The translations under genes and the position numbers were made by a program. Positions 45,824 through 55,473 of a DNA stretch of 64,000 bases are shown in pieces (position 1 is the first letter of the stretch; every line of letters begins with the position of its first letter). Under the pieces are notes generated by a model. The model was given only the letters and a program-made list of their open reading frames with translations. It searched no databases and had not been told where the DNA came from. The stretch is from Cloacimonetes bacterium UBA5835 (GTDB lineage Bacteria > Cloacimonadota > Cloacimonadia > Cloacimonadales > Cloacimonadaceae), in NCBI GenBank assembly GCA_002432865.1, contig DJGX01000033.1, positions 6,054-70,053 on the forward strand, written 5' to 3'.

Positions 45824-45866
45824 GTAAGCTTGTAACAATGCGGAAAATTGCATAGTTACAGCTTAC
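45824..45866. other. long imperfect inverted repeat (hairpin)
   Basis: GTAAGCTTGTAACAATGC (45824-45841) and GCATAGTTACAGCTTAC (45850-45866) pair over about 16 bp with one bulge and one mismatch and an 8-base loop. There is no T run after it, so it is not a standard terminator. Confidence 0.75.
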
Positions 45867-46055
45867 TTTAAAGAATAAATATTTTGAGAAAATAACAACT
45901 TATTGCCTGCCAAATAGTTAAGCCCCTAAACTTGATAAATGAGCTTAAGAGTATATAGCCATAACTATAAGTAGTATAAAATGATAAACTTTCCACCTTG
46001 AACCCTGATGTTGAAAAAAATACTCTATCTATTTATAAAAAAACGCATTTTGCAC

Positions 46056-46084
46056 TTGACAATAAAAACGAGATCTCATATAAG
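46056..46084 (+). promoter_or_regulatory. promoter of the dcw cluster (mraZ)
   Basis: TTGACA (46056-46061) and TATAAG (46079-46084) at the ideal 17-base spacing, about 120 bases before mraZ. This is the best vegetative promoter in the window and probably drives the whole division cluster. Confidence 0.8.
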
Positions 46085-46207
46085 AACCATAGAAAGTCAT
46101 AAAAACTCAAAATATCTCAAGGCGGTTCTAAAAAATGAGTCAAAAAAGCACGGACTTTAAAGAAAAAGAGCTTTATAAAGGGAAACTCTAAAAAAAGGAT
46201 TTCGAGT

Positions 46208-46648
46208 ATGTCTGGTGAATTTCTTGGTATTTTCGAAAATTCAGTGAACAAGCAAAGGGTAATAATTCCCGCAGCATTCAAAAAGAAGTTTTCTGAGGAA
46301 TCGGAAAAGAAAGTTATTGTTACTCTGGGGCCCAATGATACAATAGCTATCTATCCTTTGGATAACTGGAATGAAACCCTGGAACGTTTAAGAATTGGTG
46401 ACGAGCATAGCAATAAACTTCGCACCCAATTAATCGATTTTGCTATGACAGAACAGGAATTAGAGGGTCCGGGAAGAATTCGTATTCTGGAAAGGTTGCT
46501 GAATGAAGTAAATATTACAGATAGTGTTATTATTAAAGGCGAGGGGCATTATATTTCACTTTGGAATCCCAAGGTTTATAATGAAGTTCGTGCCAGCAAA
46601 CTTAATCAACACCGCAAAGAATTTACTTCAGAGGATTATCAGCTATGA
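46208..46648 (+). CDS. mraZ: transcriptional regulator MraZ
   Basis: The first gene of the dcw cluster, a DNA-binding regulator of that cluster. At 146 residues it shows two AbrB-like repeats: near the N-terminus VNKQRVIIPAAFKKKF, and later GPGRIRILERLLNEVNITDSVIIKG. Classical MraZ binds TGGGN direct repeats ahead of its own gene; I do not see a clear TGGG series in the leader here. The stop overlaps the rsmH start by 4 bases. Confidence 0.93.
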   Translation: MSGEFLGIFENSVNKQRVIIPAAFKKKFSEESEKKVIVTLGPNDTIAIYPLDNWNETLERLRIGDEHSNKLRTQLIDFAMTEQELEGPGRIRILERLLNEVNITDSVIIKGEGHYISLWNPKVYNEVRASKLNQHRKEFTSEDYQL

Positions 46649-47643
46649 TATTTCACACTCCAGTAATGGCAGAAAAGTGCATCTCTTATTTAAATTTGAG
46701 AGCTGGGAAAATATATGTTGATGCAACAACCGGAGGTGGAGGACACAGCTTAGCAATGTTAAAATCTGAACCGTCCATAAGATTATATTGTTTCGATCAG
46801 GATATGGAAGCAATTGAAGAAGCAAGTAAAAAACTAAGTAACTATGAAAATGTAGAATTGATAAAAGCTAATTTCCAACAGCTTCGTACTGAGCTTGCCT
46901 ATCGTAAAGTGAAAGGTATTGATGGCATACTTTTTGATTTGGGTGTTTCTTCTCACCAGCTCAATAATGAAAACCGGGGTTTTAGTTTTGAGAAAGATGC
47001 TCCTTTGGATATGCGAATGGATAGCAGCCAAGAATATAGTGCTTATGATGCAGTTAATGAATTAGACGCCAAAGAATTAGCTAGGATATTTAGAGATTAT
47101 GGAGAAGAGCTAAATGCCTTTCGGATCGCTAAAGCCATAGAACGGAGCCCAAAACCTGTGAATACAACAGGCGAATTAACCAGAATAATTGAAAGCGTTG
47201 TTGGAAAAGGAACTAAGGCCTCGCTTAAAACTAAAGTGCGTATATTTCAAGCATTAAGGATTTATGTAAATAAGGAATTGGAAGTTCTTGCTTCTACTTT
47301 GAAGGATGCTATAAATTTATTAAATCCGAAAGGTAGGATAGTGGTTCTTAGTTATCATTCTTTAGAAGATCGAATCGTTAAACAAGAATTTAAGAGAGCA
47401 GAACAAGAATGTATATGCCCTCCCCGTTCCTTAGCTTGTAACTGTAACCATCATAAACAGTTAGTTATTTTAACTTCCAAACCCATAACCGCATCAGAAG
47501 AAGAAATTTTGGCAAATCCTCGTTCGCGCAGCGCTAAATTGCGTGCTGCAGAAAAAGTTAAAGAGGAAAACAAAGAGGAAAAAACCTACCGCAAATCAAA
47601 CCGGCAGAAAACACAGGAGGAAAAATGCGTGGCAAAATCCTGA
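46645..47643 (+). CDS. rsmH: 16S rRNA (cytosine-1402-N4)-methyltransferase
   Basis: Methylates 16S rRNA in the decoding centre using S-adenosylmethionine. The signs are HTPVMAEKCISYL, DATTGGGGHSLAML (SAM loop), FDLGVSSHQLNN, ENRGFSFEKDAPLDMRMD and VVLSYHSLEDRIVKQEF. At 332 residues it is slightly longer than average because of a basic C-terminal tail. It overlaps mraZ by 4 bases and the FtsL-like gene by 19. Confidence 0.96.
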   Translation: MIFHTPVMAEKCISYLNLRAGKIYVDATTGGGGHSLAMLKSEPSIRLYCFDQDMEAIEEASKKLSNYENVELIKANFQQLRTELAYRKVKGIDGILFDLGVSSHQLNNENRGFSFEKDAPLDMRMDSSQEYSAYDAVNELDAKELARIFRDYGEELNAFRIAKAIERSPKPVNTTGELTRIIESVVGKGTKASLKTKVRIFQALRIYVNKELEVLASTLKDAINLLNPKGRIVVLSYHSLEDRIVKQEFKRAEQECICPPRSLACNCNHHKQLVILTSKPITASEEEILANPRSRSAKLRAAEKVKEENKEEKTYRKSNRQKTQEEKCVAKS

Positions 47644-47981
47644 TACTTGTGTCCCTATTGGGAGTTGTGTTTTTTCTAAGCTTTTACAATAATAACCGAA
47701 TCGTGCAATATACCAGACAAATTTCTGAGCTGGAAAAGACCTATTATGCGGAAAAAAACATCAATACTGAATTATTAGTAGAACTTGATGATTTACGCAG
47801 TGGGAGACATATTGCTTCTTTAGTAAGAGTAGAATTGAGCAATTTTATTCCTGATCAACAAGCAGGTAAAATTATATATGTACACGAGCCTTCAGCTAAA
47901 CAAGATAAGAAGACCTATTGTATTATAGATCTATTAACTACTAAAGCTGAAGCTAAAAACATACAGGTTTTGTTGGATTGA
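47625..47981 (+). CDS. ftsL: FtsL-like cell-division protein
   Basis: A 118-residue single-pass protein: one membrane helix (residues 4-20), then a coiled-coil with ISELEKTYYAEKNINTELLVELDDL, then a short C-terminal domain. The position between rsmH and the PBP gene, and the shape, fit FtsL, which with FtsB and FtsQ activates septal cell-wall synthesis. Sequence identity alone would not prove it. AGGAGG precedes the ATG. Confidence 0.78.
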   Translation: MRGKILILVSLLGVVFFLSFYNNNRIVQYTRQISELEKTYYAEKNINTELLVELDDLRSGRHIASLVRVELSNFIPDQQAGKIIYVHEPSAKQDKKTYCIIDLLTTKAEAKNIQVLLD

Positions 47982-47982
47982 G

Positions 47983-50157
47983 ATGAAATCTCGCTTTTAC
48001 TTTTTAGTTGTTATTTTTGGTCTTGCTTCAATTTTTTGGGTAGCGTATCTATTCTGCATTCAGATTTTAGATCCCTTCCATTTAGCTGGAGTAAGAAGAA
48101 TGCGATATACACCTAAAAAAGAAATTTTAATTCCTCGTAGGGGTTCAATTCTTGATTCCCAGGGCAATCTTTTAGTTAGCTCAATAAGCTACTATCAAAT
48201 AGATATAGATAGATCTTCCGTGGCAATGTGGGCAAAAGATAATAACTTAACATTAGAAGATGCGTTCGCGAAATATGCAGAATTGATTGCTGCTCATACT
48301 TCTTTAAATAAAGATGAAGTGTTAAAACGCCTAACTATTGGCAATAAAAACACTTCTGTTCAAATTTCCAACAAGATTAGCGAAGTAGAACTGGACAAAT
48401 TGATTCGGGATTTTAAATCTAAAGAAATGATCGGTTTGATTCATAGCTTCGCTTCAATGAGAAGAATATACTCCAAAGATATATTGGCTGCAAGAGTAAT
48501 GGGTTCAGTGCGCGAGGTATCTGATGGTTACGATCCTGCAACTCATAGTAAATCTCTCTATCAACTCTCTGGAGTTTGCGGAATAGAATCCACTTACGAT
48601 AAATACTTATCTGGAAATTATGGCTGGAAAGAAATAGTATTGGATGCCAATCATCGACCTGTCCCCTATCCTAATCTGCATTCCAAAAAACCTCAAAACG
48701 GTTACAATGTTTATCTTACAATTGATTCTAAAATTCAAGAAATTGTAGAAAATGCTCTATTTGAGGGAATGGAACAATACAGCGCAAAAAATGCTGGCGC
48801 TATTGTTATGGACCCGAATACCGGTAAAATTATAGCAATGGCTGGAGTATCCAGAGATGATAGAATTGAAGATCCGAACTTGGTGAGAGTAAAAACCAAT
48901 ATTCCTGTTAGTTTTATGTTTGAACCTGGTTCTACAATGAAGCCTTTAACTATGTTGCCCGCTATTGAATATAAACTGGTAAAGCCAACGGAGACATTTC
49001 AATGCGGTAGATACCAAACCGGACGAAGAGTTATTTCGGATACACATCAATATGGAAATCTTACTCCTCGCGAAATAATAGTTAAATCCAGTAATGTAGG
49101 TATTGCTAAAATAGCGGAACGAATTGGCCCCACGCGGTTATATGAGAAATTTATAGCTTTGGGTTTTGGCCAAAAAACCGCTTTAAATATGACAGGAGAA
49201 TCCAGTGGAATGTTTGCCAAACTGCAAAACTGGGATGGCTATACATTACATTCAGTTTCTTTTGGCCAAGGTATATCTACAACTGCCTTACAACTTGCCA
49301 CTGCCTATTGTGCCATTGCTAATGGAGGGAAATTGATGAAACCTATTATTGTGGATACCATCCGCGATGAAGAAGGAAAAATAGTTGAACAATTTGAACC
49401 CACGGTTTTACGCAATGTATCTACTCCGGCAGCTACTGATACTATAAAGTCATATCTTCAAGGTGTGGTAGATAATGGAACAGCTAAACATATAAAAATG
49501 GATTATATCCAGGTTGGCGGAAAAACTGGAACTGCTCAAAAAAATATTACAGGAACCAAAGGATACAGTGAAGGTAAATATAGTTCTGTATTTGTGGGAA
49601 TGTTCCCCATTGAAGATCCCCAAATGGTAATAGTGGTTTTTTATGATGAACCGGCTCCTGGATTTCATTTTGGCAGCACAAGTAGCGCTCCCACTTTCAA
49701 AAAAATAGTGGAGAACATTCTATTTATGCCCGATTGCCAGATTTTGCCTTATAATGAACGTTTGATGCAAACCTCATTAACTATGCCTAAACTTATTGGA
49801 ATGCATCTTTTCCAAGCAGAAAGGACTTTGAACTATTATGGATTTCAATATAAAGTCGAGGGGCCAGATTCTGCCTCTGTAGTTATTGATCAATATCCAA
49901 AAGAAGGAGTTACAGTAGATCCACATTATCCAATAACCTTAAAGATAGGCCCCAGTGCAGATAAAAAAGCCCCTGTCCGCGAAGCAGGAATTATGCCAAA
50001 TTTAATAGGACTTAGTTTAAGAGAAGCTCTAAAACAAGCATCAGCTCACGGTTTGGCAATCAATATTCGTGGTTCAGGAATTGTCCGCTCTCAATCTATT
50101 CTTCCAGGGAGTAGAATATTGGAAGGCAGTAAATGCCATCTGGAGGCATCGTTATGA
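47983..50157 (+). CDS. ftsI: penicillin-binding protein with PASTA domains (FtsI/SpoVD type)
   Basis: A 724-residue class B transpeptidase that cross-links septal peptidoglycan. One N-terminal membrane helix is followed by a dimerisation domain with IPRRGSILDSQGNLL. The transpeptidase has the active serine S317 in EPGSTMK, SSN at about 369-371 and KTG at 514-516. Two PASTA modules end it (about 595-655 and 660-724). PASTA modules bind muropeptides and are more common in Gram-positive enzymes than in diderm FtsI. The stop overlaps the next start (ATGA). Confidence 0.94.
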   Translation: MKSRFYFLVVIFGLASIFWVAYLFCIQILDPFHLAGVRRMRYTPKKEILIPRRGSILDSQGNLLVSSISYYQIDIDRSSVAMWAKDNNLTLEDAFAKYAELIAAHTSLNKDEVLKRLTIGNKNTSVQISNKISEVELDKLIRDFKSKEMIGLIHSFASMRRIYSKDILAARVMGSVREVSDGYDPATHSKSLYQLSGVCGIESTYDKYLSGNYGWKEIVLDANHRPVPYPNLHSKKPQNGYNVYLTIDSKIQEIVENALFEGMEQYSAKNAGAIVMDPNTGKIIAMAGVSRDDRIEDPNLVRVKTNIPVSFMFEPGSTMKPLTMLPAIEYKLVKPTETFQCGRYQTGRRVISDTHQYGNLTPREIIVKSSNVGIAKIAERIGPTRLYEKFIALGFGQKTALNMTGESSGMFAKLQNWDGYTLHSVSFGQGISTTALQLATAYCAIANGGKLMKPIIVDTIRDEEGKIVEQFEPTVLRNVSTPAATDTIKSYLQGVVDNGTAKHIKMDYIQVGGKTGTAQKNITGTKGYSEGKYSSVFVGMFPIEDPQMVIVVFYDEPAPGFHFGSTSSAPTFKKIVENILFMPDCQILPYNERLMQTSLTMPKLIGMHLFQAERTLNYYGFQYKVEGPDSASVVIDQYPKEGVTVDPHYPITLKIGPSADKKAPVREAGIMPNLIGLSLREALKQASAHGLAINIRGSGIVRSQSILPGSRILEGSKCHLEASL

Positions 50158-53003
50158 TTAATAAAATAATAAATGCCTTAAAGCAGAATTCTCTATTGAT
50201 AGAAACAGCTAATTTGGAACAACTGCAAAACTGGCAGGGAAAAGTTCAAACCGATACCAGAAAATTGCAACCAGGTGATATTTTTGTCTGTATTAAAGGC
50301 ACAAATTATGATGGCCATAATTTTATTCCTTCCGCTCTTAATAAAGGTGCAGCATTAATTGTAGGACAGGAATTTGATAACATCACTTTCCCTTATCTAA
50401 AAGTGAAAGACAGTCGTAAAGCGGCAGCTATTATTGCTCGAATTGTGTTGCTTCCAGAAAAAATTCCATTTACTTTGATTGGGATAACAGGCACTAATGG
50501 AAAAACTACTACCTCAATAATGATCTATGAAGCTATCAGAGATTTGGGGTTTCGTTGTGGTTGGATTGGAACTTTGGGTTACTATATTGAAGGTAGAACT
50601 TTCCCTTCTGAGAGAACCACTCCCGATATTATTGAACTAAATGAAATATTCGCTCAGATGATAGATGAAAGGGTAAATTATGTAGTTATGGAGGTTTCTT
50701 CCCATTCACTATCTCTAAATAGAGTTTATGGAGTTAAATTCGATTATTGTTTGTTCAGTAATCTGGGTCGAGATCATCTTGATTTTCATCTTACTATAGA
50801 AAACTATGGTCAAACGAAAATGAGCTTTTTTGAACAAGGCGCAAAAGATGGTAGCGTTTCCATCGTCAATACCGGCGATCCTTTTGGTATAAGGATAAAG
50901 GAAATGCTTGTTGAAAAACACGCTAAAGTACTTTCTCTTGGAAGTGAAGATGCTGATTTTCGTTTTGCCGATGTACAAACTGATATAAATAACAGCAGCT
51001 TTCGGTTGCAATCCGATAAAGATGAGATTTATATTATCAGCCGCTTGATTGGTAATTTTAATATTCAAAATTTGGGGTTAACAGCTCTCACTTTATATGC
51101 AATGGGGTTCAAACCTGAAGAAATTCACAAATCTATAAAAGATATTCCTCCCGTCCGAGGCAGAATGGAAAAAGTGGAAAACAATTATGGTATCGGCATT
51201 TTTATCGATTATGCTCATACGCCTCAGGCTATTGAAAATGTTTTAGAAGCAGGAGAGGACTTACCTCATAAAAGAATGCTCTGTTTATTTGGTGCCGGAG
51301 GAGATAGAGATAAAGGAAAAAGACCCCTAATGTTGAAAGCAGCTCTCAATCATAGTGATGTTGTTATTATCAGTGATGATAATCCACGCAGCGAAAACCC
51401 TGAGGCAATTATCAGGGATATTGTATCCTCAAGCGATATATTTTTACCCTGGTGGATTATCAGAGATAGAAAACAGGCAATAGAATCCATTATTCGGTTT
51501 GCACAAAAAGATGATATTGTTCTTATTTGTGGGAAAGGGAGTGAGAACTACCAAGAAATTGAGGGGGTTCACTATCATTTTGATGATCTCGAAACGACTT
51601 TGGAAGCACTGGCAAAAAGGGATACAAAAATTAAAGACGACGCAGAGTTTATTCTACCTGTTGATCAGACCCTAATGAAACTACTATTTATTTCAAATTG
51701 GAATCCCGAACCTTCTGGTTATAAAGAGCCAGTATACTATAAATATCTATATACAGATTCTCGCATTCTAAAGCCTGAAAGCATATTTGTAGCCATTCAG
51801 GGAGAGAAATTCGATGGCCATAACTATCTAAAAGAAGTACTTGCCCCTAAAGAAAATTGCGCTATTGGTGAAAAATCTTGGTCAGAGGAATCTCCTATCG
51901 CAGAATTTCAATATTTTCAGGTGAATAATAGTTTGGAAGCAATGGGTTCTATCTGCCGTAAATATTTAGCTCTATTTGCTCCTCACAAAATTGCTCTAAC
52001 CGGAAGTACTGGTAAAACTACCTCCAAAGAATTGATGGCTCAAATTTTGGAAAGTTCCGCTCCCACTTTGAAAACCCTGGCTAATGAGAACAATATGATA
52101 GGCCTCTGTAAAACTATTTTGAGGATAAAACCTGAAGATCGTTATGCCCTTTTTGAACTTGGAACCAATCACTTTGGCGAAATTGCTTCTTTGGCAGATG
52201 TTGCCGATCCTGAAATTGGTATTATTTTGAATATCGGTCCTTCTCATTTAGAGTATTTTAAGGATGAAGATGGAGTTTTTCAAGAAAAGATCGCTCTATT
52301 TAATAGACCTCTTGCTTTACGCTTATATCCTGGAGATGATTCTCGTTTTCAATATTTTGCCAAGCAGGGATTAAGTATTGGCTTTAATGAAAATTGTGAT
52401 TACAGGATTACGCAACATCAGATTTTGGATAGTAGCCAGTCCTTTTATTTGAATGAGGATTTATGGATTATTCCTTATGGAGCACCTTACTTTGCTTTAA
52501 ATGCTGCCTTTGCTATTGTGTTATGCTTGAAATTGGGAATCAGCAAAAAAGATATACAATCAGCTTTAAATTCTCCCATCTATCTGGAATTAAGAAATCA
52601 AGTGGTAAAAAGAGGAACAGGGATACTGATTCTGGATTGCTATAATGCTAATCCTTATTCTATGCAAAAAGCATTAGAATATTGGCAAACACTATCTTCA
52701 GAACAACCTCATTATGCTGTTTTAGGTGATATGCTGGAACTTGGAAATAGCTCTGTTATGTATCATAAAATGATTGCTGCTATGCTTTCTGAAATGCGCT
52801 ACGAAAAACTGATCACTGTTGGTTCCTTTTCGCGATTGTTTCATCCTGATAGAGAAAATGCTATCCTGCATTATAATAATGTGGAAGAATTAATTGCTTC
52901 GGGAAATTTACGAACCTTTCCCAACAATGCAATAATTCTAGTTAAGGGCTCACATTCAATTCAACTGGAGCGCATAATCCCAATCCTTAAAGGAGAGAAC
53001 TAA
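50154..53003 (+). CDS. murE-murF: bifunctional MurE-MurF ligase fusion
   Basis: A 949-residue fusion of two consecutive peptidoglycan ligases. The N-terminal half (about 1-490) is MurE, UDP-MurNAc-L-Ala-D-Glu meso-diaminopimelate ligase, with P-loop GTNGKTT at 113-119. The DNPR at 409-412 is the arginine-containing motif typical of meso-DAP selection. The C-terminal half (about 515-949) is MurF, adding D-Ala-D-Ala, with P-loop GSTGKTT at 617-623 and HFGEIASLADVADP after. The start ATG 50154 has TGGAGG 7 bases ahead and overlaps the PBP stop; an earlier ATG at 50133 lacks that signal. Both halves keep key residues, so both activities are expected. Confidence 0.95.
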   Translation: MINKIINALKQNSLLIETANLEQLQNWQGKVQTDTRKLQPGDIFVCIKGTNYDGHNFIPSALNKGAALIVGQEFDNITFPYLKVKDSRKAAAIIARIVLLPEKIPFTLIGITGTNGKTTTSIMIYEAIRDLGFRCGWIGTLGYYIEGRTFPSERTTPDIIELNEIFAQMIDERVNYVVMEVSSHSLSLNRVYGVKFDYCLFSNLGRDHLDFHLTIENYGQTKMSFFEQGAKDGSVSIVNTGDPFGIRIKEMLVEKHAKVLSLGSEDADFRFADVQTDINNSSFRLQSDKDEIYIISRLIGNFNIQNLGLTALTLYAMGFKPEEIHKSIKDIPPVRGRMEKVENNYGIGIFIDYAHTPQAIENVLEAGEDLPHKRMLCLFGAGGDRDKGKRPLMLKAALNHSDVVIISDDNPRSENPEAIIRDIVSSSDIFLPWWIIRDRKQAIESIIRFAQKDDIVLICGKGSENYQEIEGVHYHFDDLETTLEALAKRDTKIKDDAEFILPVDQTLMKLLFISNWNPEPSGYKEPVYYKYLYTDSRILKPESIFVAIQGEKFDGHNYLKEVLAPKENCAIGEKSWSEESPIAEFQYFQVNNSLEAMGSICRKYLALFAPHKIALTGSTGKTTSKELMAQILESSAPTLKTLANENNMIGLCKTILRIKPEDRYALFELGTNHFGEIASLADVADPEIGIILNIGPSHLEYFKDEDGVFQEKIALFNRPLALRLYPGDDSRFQYFAKQGLSIGFNENCDYRITQHQILDSSQSFYLNEDLWIIPYGAPYFALNAAFAIVLCLKLGISKKDIQSALNSPIYLELRNQVVKRGTGILILDCYNANPYSMQKALEYWQTLSSEQPHYAVLGDMLELGNSSVMYHKMIAAMLSEMRYEKLITVGSFSRLFHPDRENAILHYNNVEELIASGNLRTFPNNAIILVKGSHSIQLERIIPILKGEN

Positions 53004-54106
53004 TGTTTTATCATCTTCTTTACCCTCTTGCTAAATATAGCATCGTTTTTAATGTGTTTCGCTATGTAACCTTCCGTTCTATTGGAGCTTTTATTACTTC
53101 TTTGATAATATCGCTTTTGGTGGGCCCAACTTTTATTAAAATGCTGCGTAAAAGGTCTGCCGTAGAAACAATTGATGAAGACCTCCCTGAAAAACATCGC
53201 TTAAAACAAGGAACTCCAACTATGGGAGGAATCATTATCTTATTTTCACTGCTCATTTCTTCTTTGTTATGGAATGTACTAACCAATCCAGCTATTTTAA
53301 TGATGTATTTGGCAACTGTCTGGCTAGGTATTTTGGGGTTTTTGGATGATTATTTAAAGAATTTTGTGAAAGCTAAAAAAGGATTGATTCCCCGATACAA
53401 GCTGTTAGGTCAAATTTCCGTTGGTTTAATTATTACTTTGGCAATATATTACAGCAGTTCCGTTACCGATAATATAACAGCTTTACAGATCCCCTTTTTT
53501 AAGAATTTGATAATCCCATTAGGTTGGATATTTATTCCTTTTGCTGTTGTATTTATCACTGGAACCTCCAACGCCGTAAATTTAACTGATGGATTAGATG
53601 GTCTTGCTGCTGGAACTTTAGCTTTTTCTTTTCTGGGTTTAGGAGTGATGAGTTATCTGAAAGGTAATTATATTGTTGCCGATTATCTAAATCTGGAGTT
53701 TCTTTCTAATGCAGGTGAACTAACAGTTTTTATCAGTGCAATAATGGGAACTTTAATTGGATTTTTATGGTTCAATAGTTACCCTGCACAAGTATTTATG
53801 GGCGATACTGGCTCTTTAACCTTAGGTGGAATTGGAGCTGTTATCTCTATTTTATTGAAAGAGGAAATCTTCTTTATTATCATCGGCCTAATCTTTGTAG
53901 TAGAGACCTGCAGCGTTATTATACAGCGTTCCTGGTTCAAATATACAAAACATAAATATGGACAAGGTCACCGAGTTTTTCTTTGTGCACCCTTACACCA
54001 TCATTATGAACTTAGAGGTATTCACGAATCCAAAATAGTTATGCGTTTTTATATTGTGGCAGCTATGCTTGTAGCTATGGGTTTATCTACAATAAAACTT
54101 CGTTAA
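53003..54106 (+). CDS. mraY: phospho-N-acetylmuramoyl-pentapeptide transferase
   Basis: Makes lipid I on the inner membrane by moving phospho-MurNAc-pentapeptide to undecaprenyl phosphate. A 367-residue polytopic enzyme with KQGTPTMGG, the aspartate pair in LGFLDDYLK, NAVNLTDGLDGLAAG and the HHHYEL histidines near the end. The start shares a base with the MurE-F stop (TAATG), so translation is coupled. Confidence 0.97.
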   Translation: MFYHLLYPLAKYSIVFNVFRYVTFRSIGAFITSLIISLLVGPTFIKMLRKRSAVETIDEDLPEKHRLKQGTPTMGGIIILFSLLISSLLWNVLTNPAILMMYLATVWLGILGFLDDYLKNFVKAKKGLIPRYKLLGQISVGLIITLAIYYSSSVTDNITALQIPFFKNLIIPLGWIFIPFAVVFITGTSNAVNLTDGLDGLAAGTLAFSFLGLGVMSYLKGNYIVADYLNLEFLSNAGELTVFISAIMGTLIGFLWFNSYPAQVFMGDTGSLTLGGIGAVISILLKEEIFFIIIGLIFVVETCSVIIQRSWFKYTKHKYGQGHRVFLCAPLHHHYELRGIHESKIVMRFYIVAAMLVAMGLSTIKLR

Positions 54107-54120
54107 AGAGAGTAAATGAG

Positions 54121-55473
54121 ATGATTGAGAAAAACAAAAAATACGGTATCTTAGGTTTGGCTCGCAGTGGAATTGCCGCTGCTTATAAATTGAAAGAATT
54201 AGGTGTTATTCCTTTTTTAAGTGAGTTGCGTCCTGAGACGAAAATCCCAAACGCAGAAAACCTGAAAAAGGACTTTCCCTGTGAATTTGGAGGCCATACA
54301 GACAGACTGCTTGATTGTAACTGCTTGATAGTAAGTCCCGGTATACCTCTTAATACTTCTATTTTGCAAAAAGCAAGAGAAAGAAAGATTGAACTTATCA
54401 GTGAAATCGAACTGGGTTACCAAATAAAAGCCAATGATTCTAAAATCATTGCGGTAACTGGCTCAAACGGGAAAAGCACAACCGTTAGCTTAATTTATCA
54501 TATCCTAAAGAGCTTGGGGAAAAAATCTATTCTTGCAGGTAACATTGGAGACCCTTTTTGTGGTTACTCCATCGAAAAACCAGGGTTAGATTATATCGTT
54601 TTGGAAATCAGCAGTTTTCAATTAGATCTGATAGATACTTTCAAGCCGAATGTAGCTGTACTGTTAAATATTACTCCCGACCATATCAATCGCTACAATA
54701 CCTTCGAGGATTATGCCCTTAGTAAGGTGAACATCTTCAAGAATCAAACAGCAACAGATACAGCTGTGCTATTTATGGATTCTCCTGAAATTATGCTATA
54801 TACTAAGAATATAAAAGCTAGCAAGTTATATTTTTCCTCACATCAGATAGAAACAGCTTATGCTTATCCAGTAGATAACTATATACAATTGGGGCCTACT
54901 ACAAAAGTTCCACTTTCCAATCTGGAAATTAGAGGACCTCATAATTATGCTAATGCAATGGCTGCTATGCTTGCAGTTTATGCATTATATCCAGAACCAG
55001 CAAAAATTGCTGAAGCAATTACAGGTTTTAAGCCTCTGCCTCATCGTTTGGAATTTGTGGGTAGCGTAAATGGCATTTCCTTCTATAATGATTCCAAAGC
55101 TACTAATACCGATTCGGTTCGCAGTGCCTTGCATAGTTTTGATAAACCCATCAGAATTATTATGGGGGGCTCCGACAAAGGTGAAAGCTATAGTACTTTA
55201 ACTTCCGATATGCAAAAAATAGTAAAAAAGGCATATCTGACAGGTGATACATCAGAGAAAATGTATCAAACCTGGAACGGAATAATCCCTCTTGAATGCA
55301 TATCTGATTTTGAGGATTGTGTAACTAAAGCATATAATGATTCCCTTCCAGGTGATATAATCGTTCTTTCTCCTGCCTGTGCCAGTTTTGATAAATTTAA
55401 AAATTATGAAGAGCGAGGAGAATTCTTCAAGCTTGTTGTAAATAGGATTATCAAGGAAAATGAAAAGAAGTAA
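54121..55473 (+). CDS. murD: UDP-N-acetylmuramoylalanine--D-glutamate ligase
   Basis: Adds D-glutamate to UDP-MurNAc-L-Ala in the cytoplasm, an ATP-dependent Mur ligase of 450 residues. It has GLARSGIAAAYKLKELG at the N-terminus (UMAG binding), P-loop TGSNGKSTT, LEISSFQLD, NITPDHINRY and PHRLEFVG. The last 14 bases overlap ftsW. The order mraY-murD-ftsW-murG-murC is the standard dcw order. Confidence 0.97.
   Translation: MIEKNKKYGILGLARSGIAAAYKLKELGVIPFLSELRPETKIPNAENLKKDFPCEFGGHTDRLLDCNCLIVSPGIPLNTSILQKARERKIELISEIELGYQIKANDSKIIAVTGSNGKSTTVSLIYHILKSLGKKSILAGNIGDPFCGYSIEKPGLDYIVLEISSFQLDLIDTFKPNVAVLLNITPDHINRYNTFEDYALSKVNIFKNQTATDTAVLFMDSPEIMLYTKNIKASKLYFSSHQIETAYAYPVDNYIQLGPTTKVPLSNLEIRGPHNYANAMAAMLAVYALYPEPAKIAEAITGFKPLPHRLEFVGSVNGISFYNDSKATNTDSVRSALHSFDKPIRIIMGGSDKGESYSTLTSDMQKIVKKAYLTGDTSEKMYQTWNGIIPLECISDFEDCVTKAYNDSLPGDIIVLSPACASFDKFKNYEERGEFFKLVVNRIIKENEKK

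Larger units (their letters stand above)
45432..46207. other. gene-poor region ahead of the dcw cluster
   Basis: About 780 bases. A 95-codon frame at 45548-45835 has no ribosome site and is not called. A long imperfect hairpin (45824-45866, listed) and the mraZ promoter (46056-46084, listed) are the only signals. From that promoter the mraZ leader would be about 115 bases. Confidence 0.6.

Noticed and set aside
45548..45835. A 95-codon frame before the dcw cluster
   Set aside because: No ribosome site, no recognisable motif, and its end falls inside the hairpin at 45824; most real genes here have a clear ribosome site.
46085..46207. MraZ-binding TGGGN repeats in the mraZ leader
   Set aside because: I looked for three spaced TGGG boxes and found none, so no operator is called.
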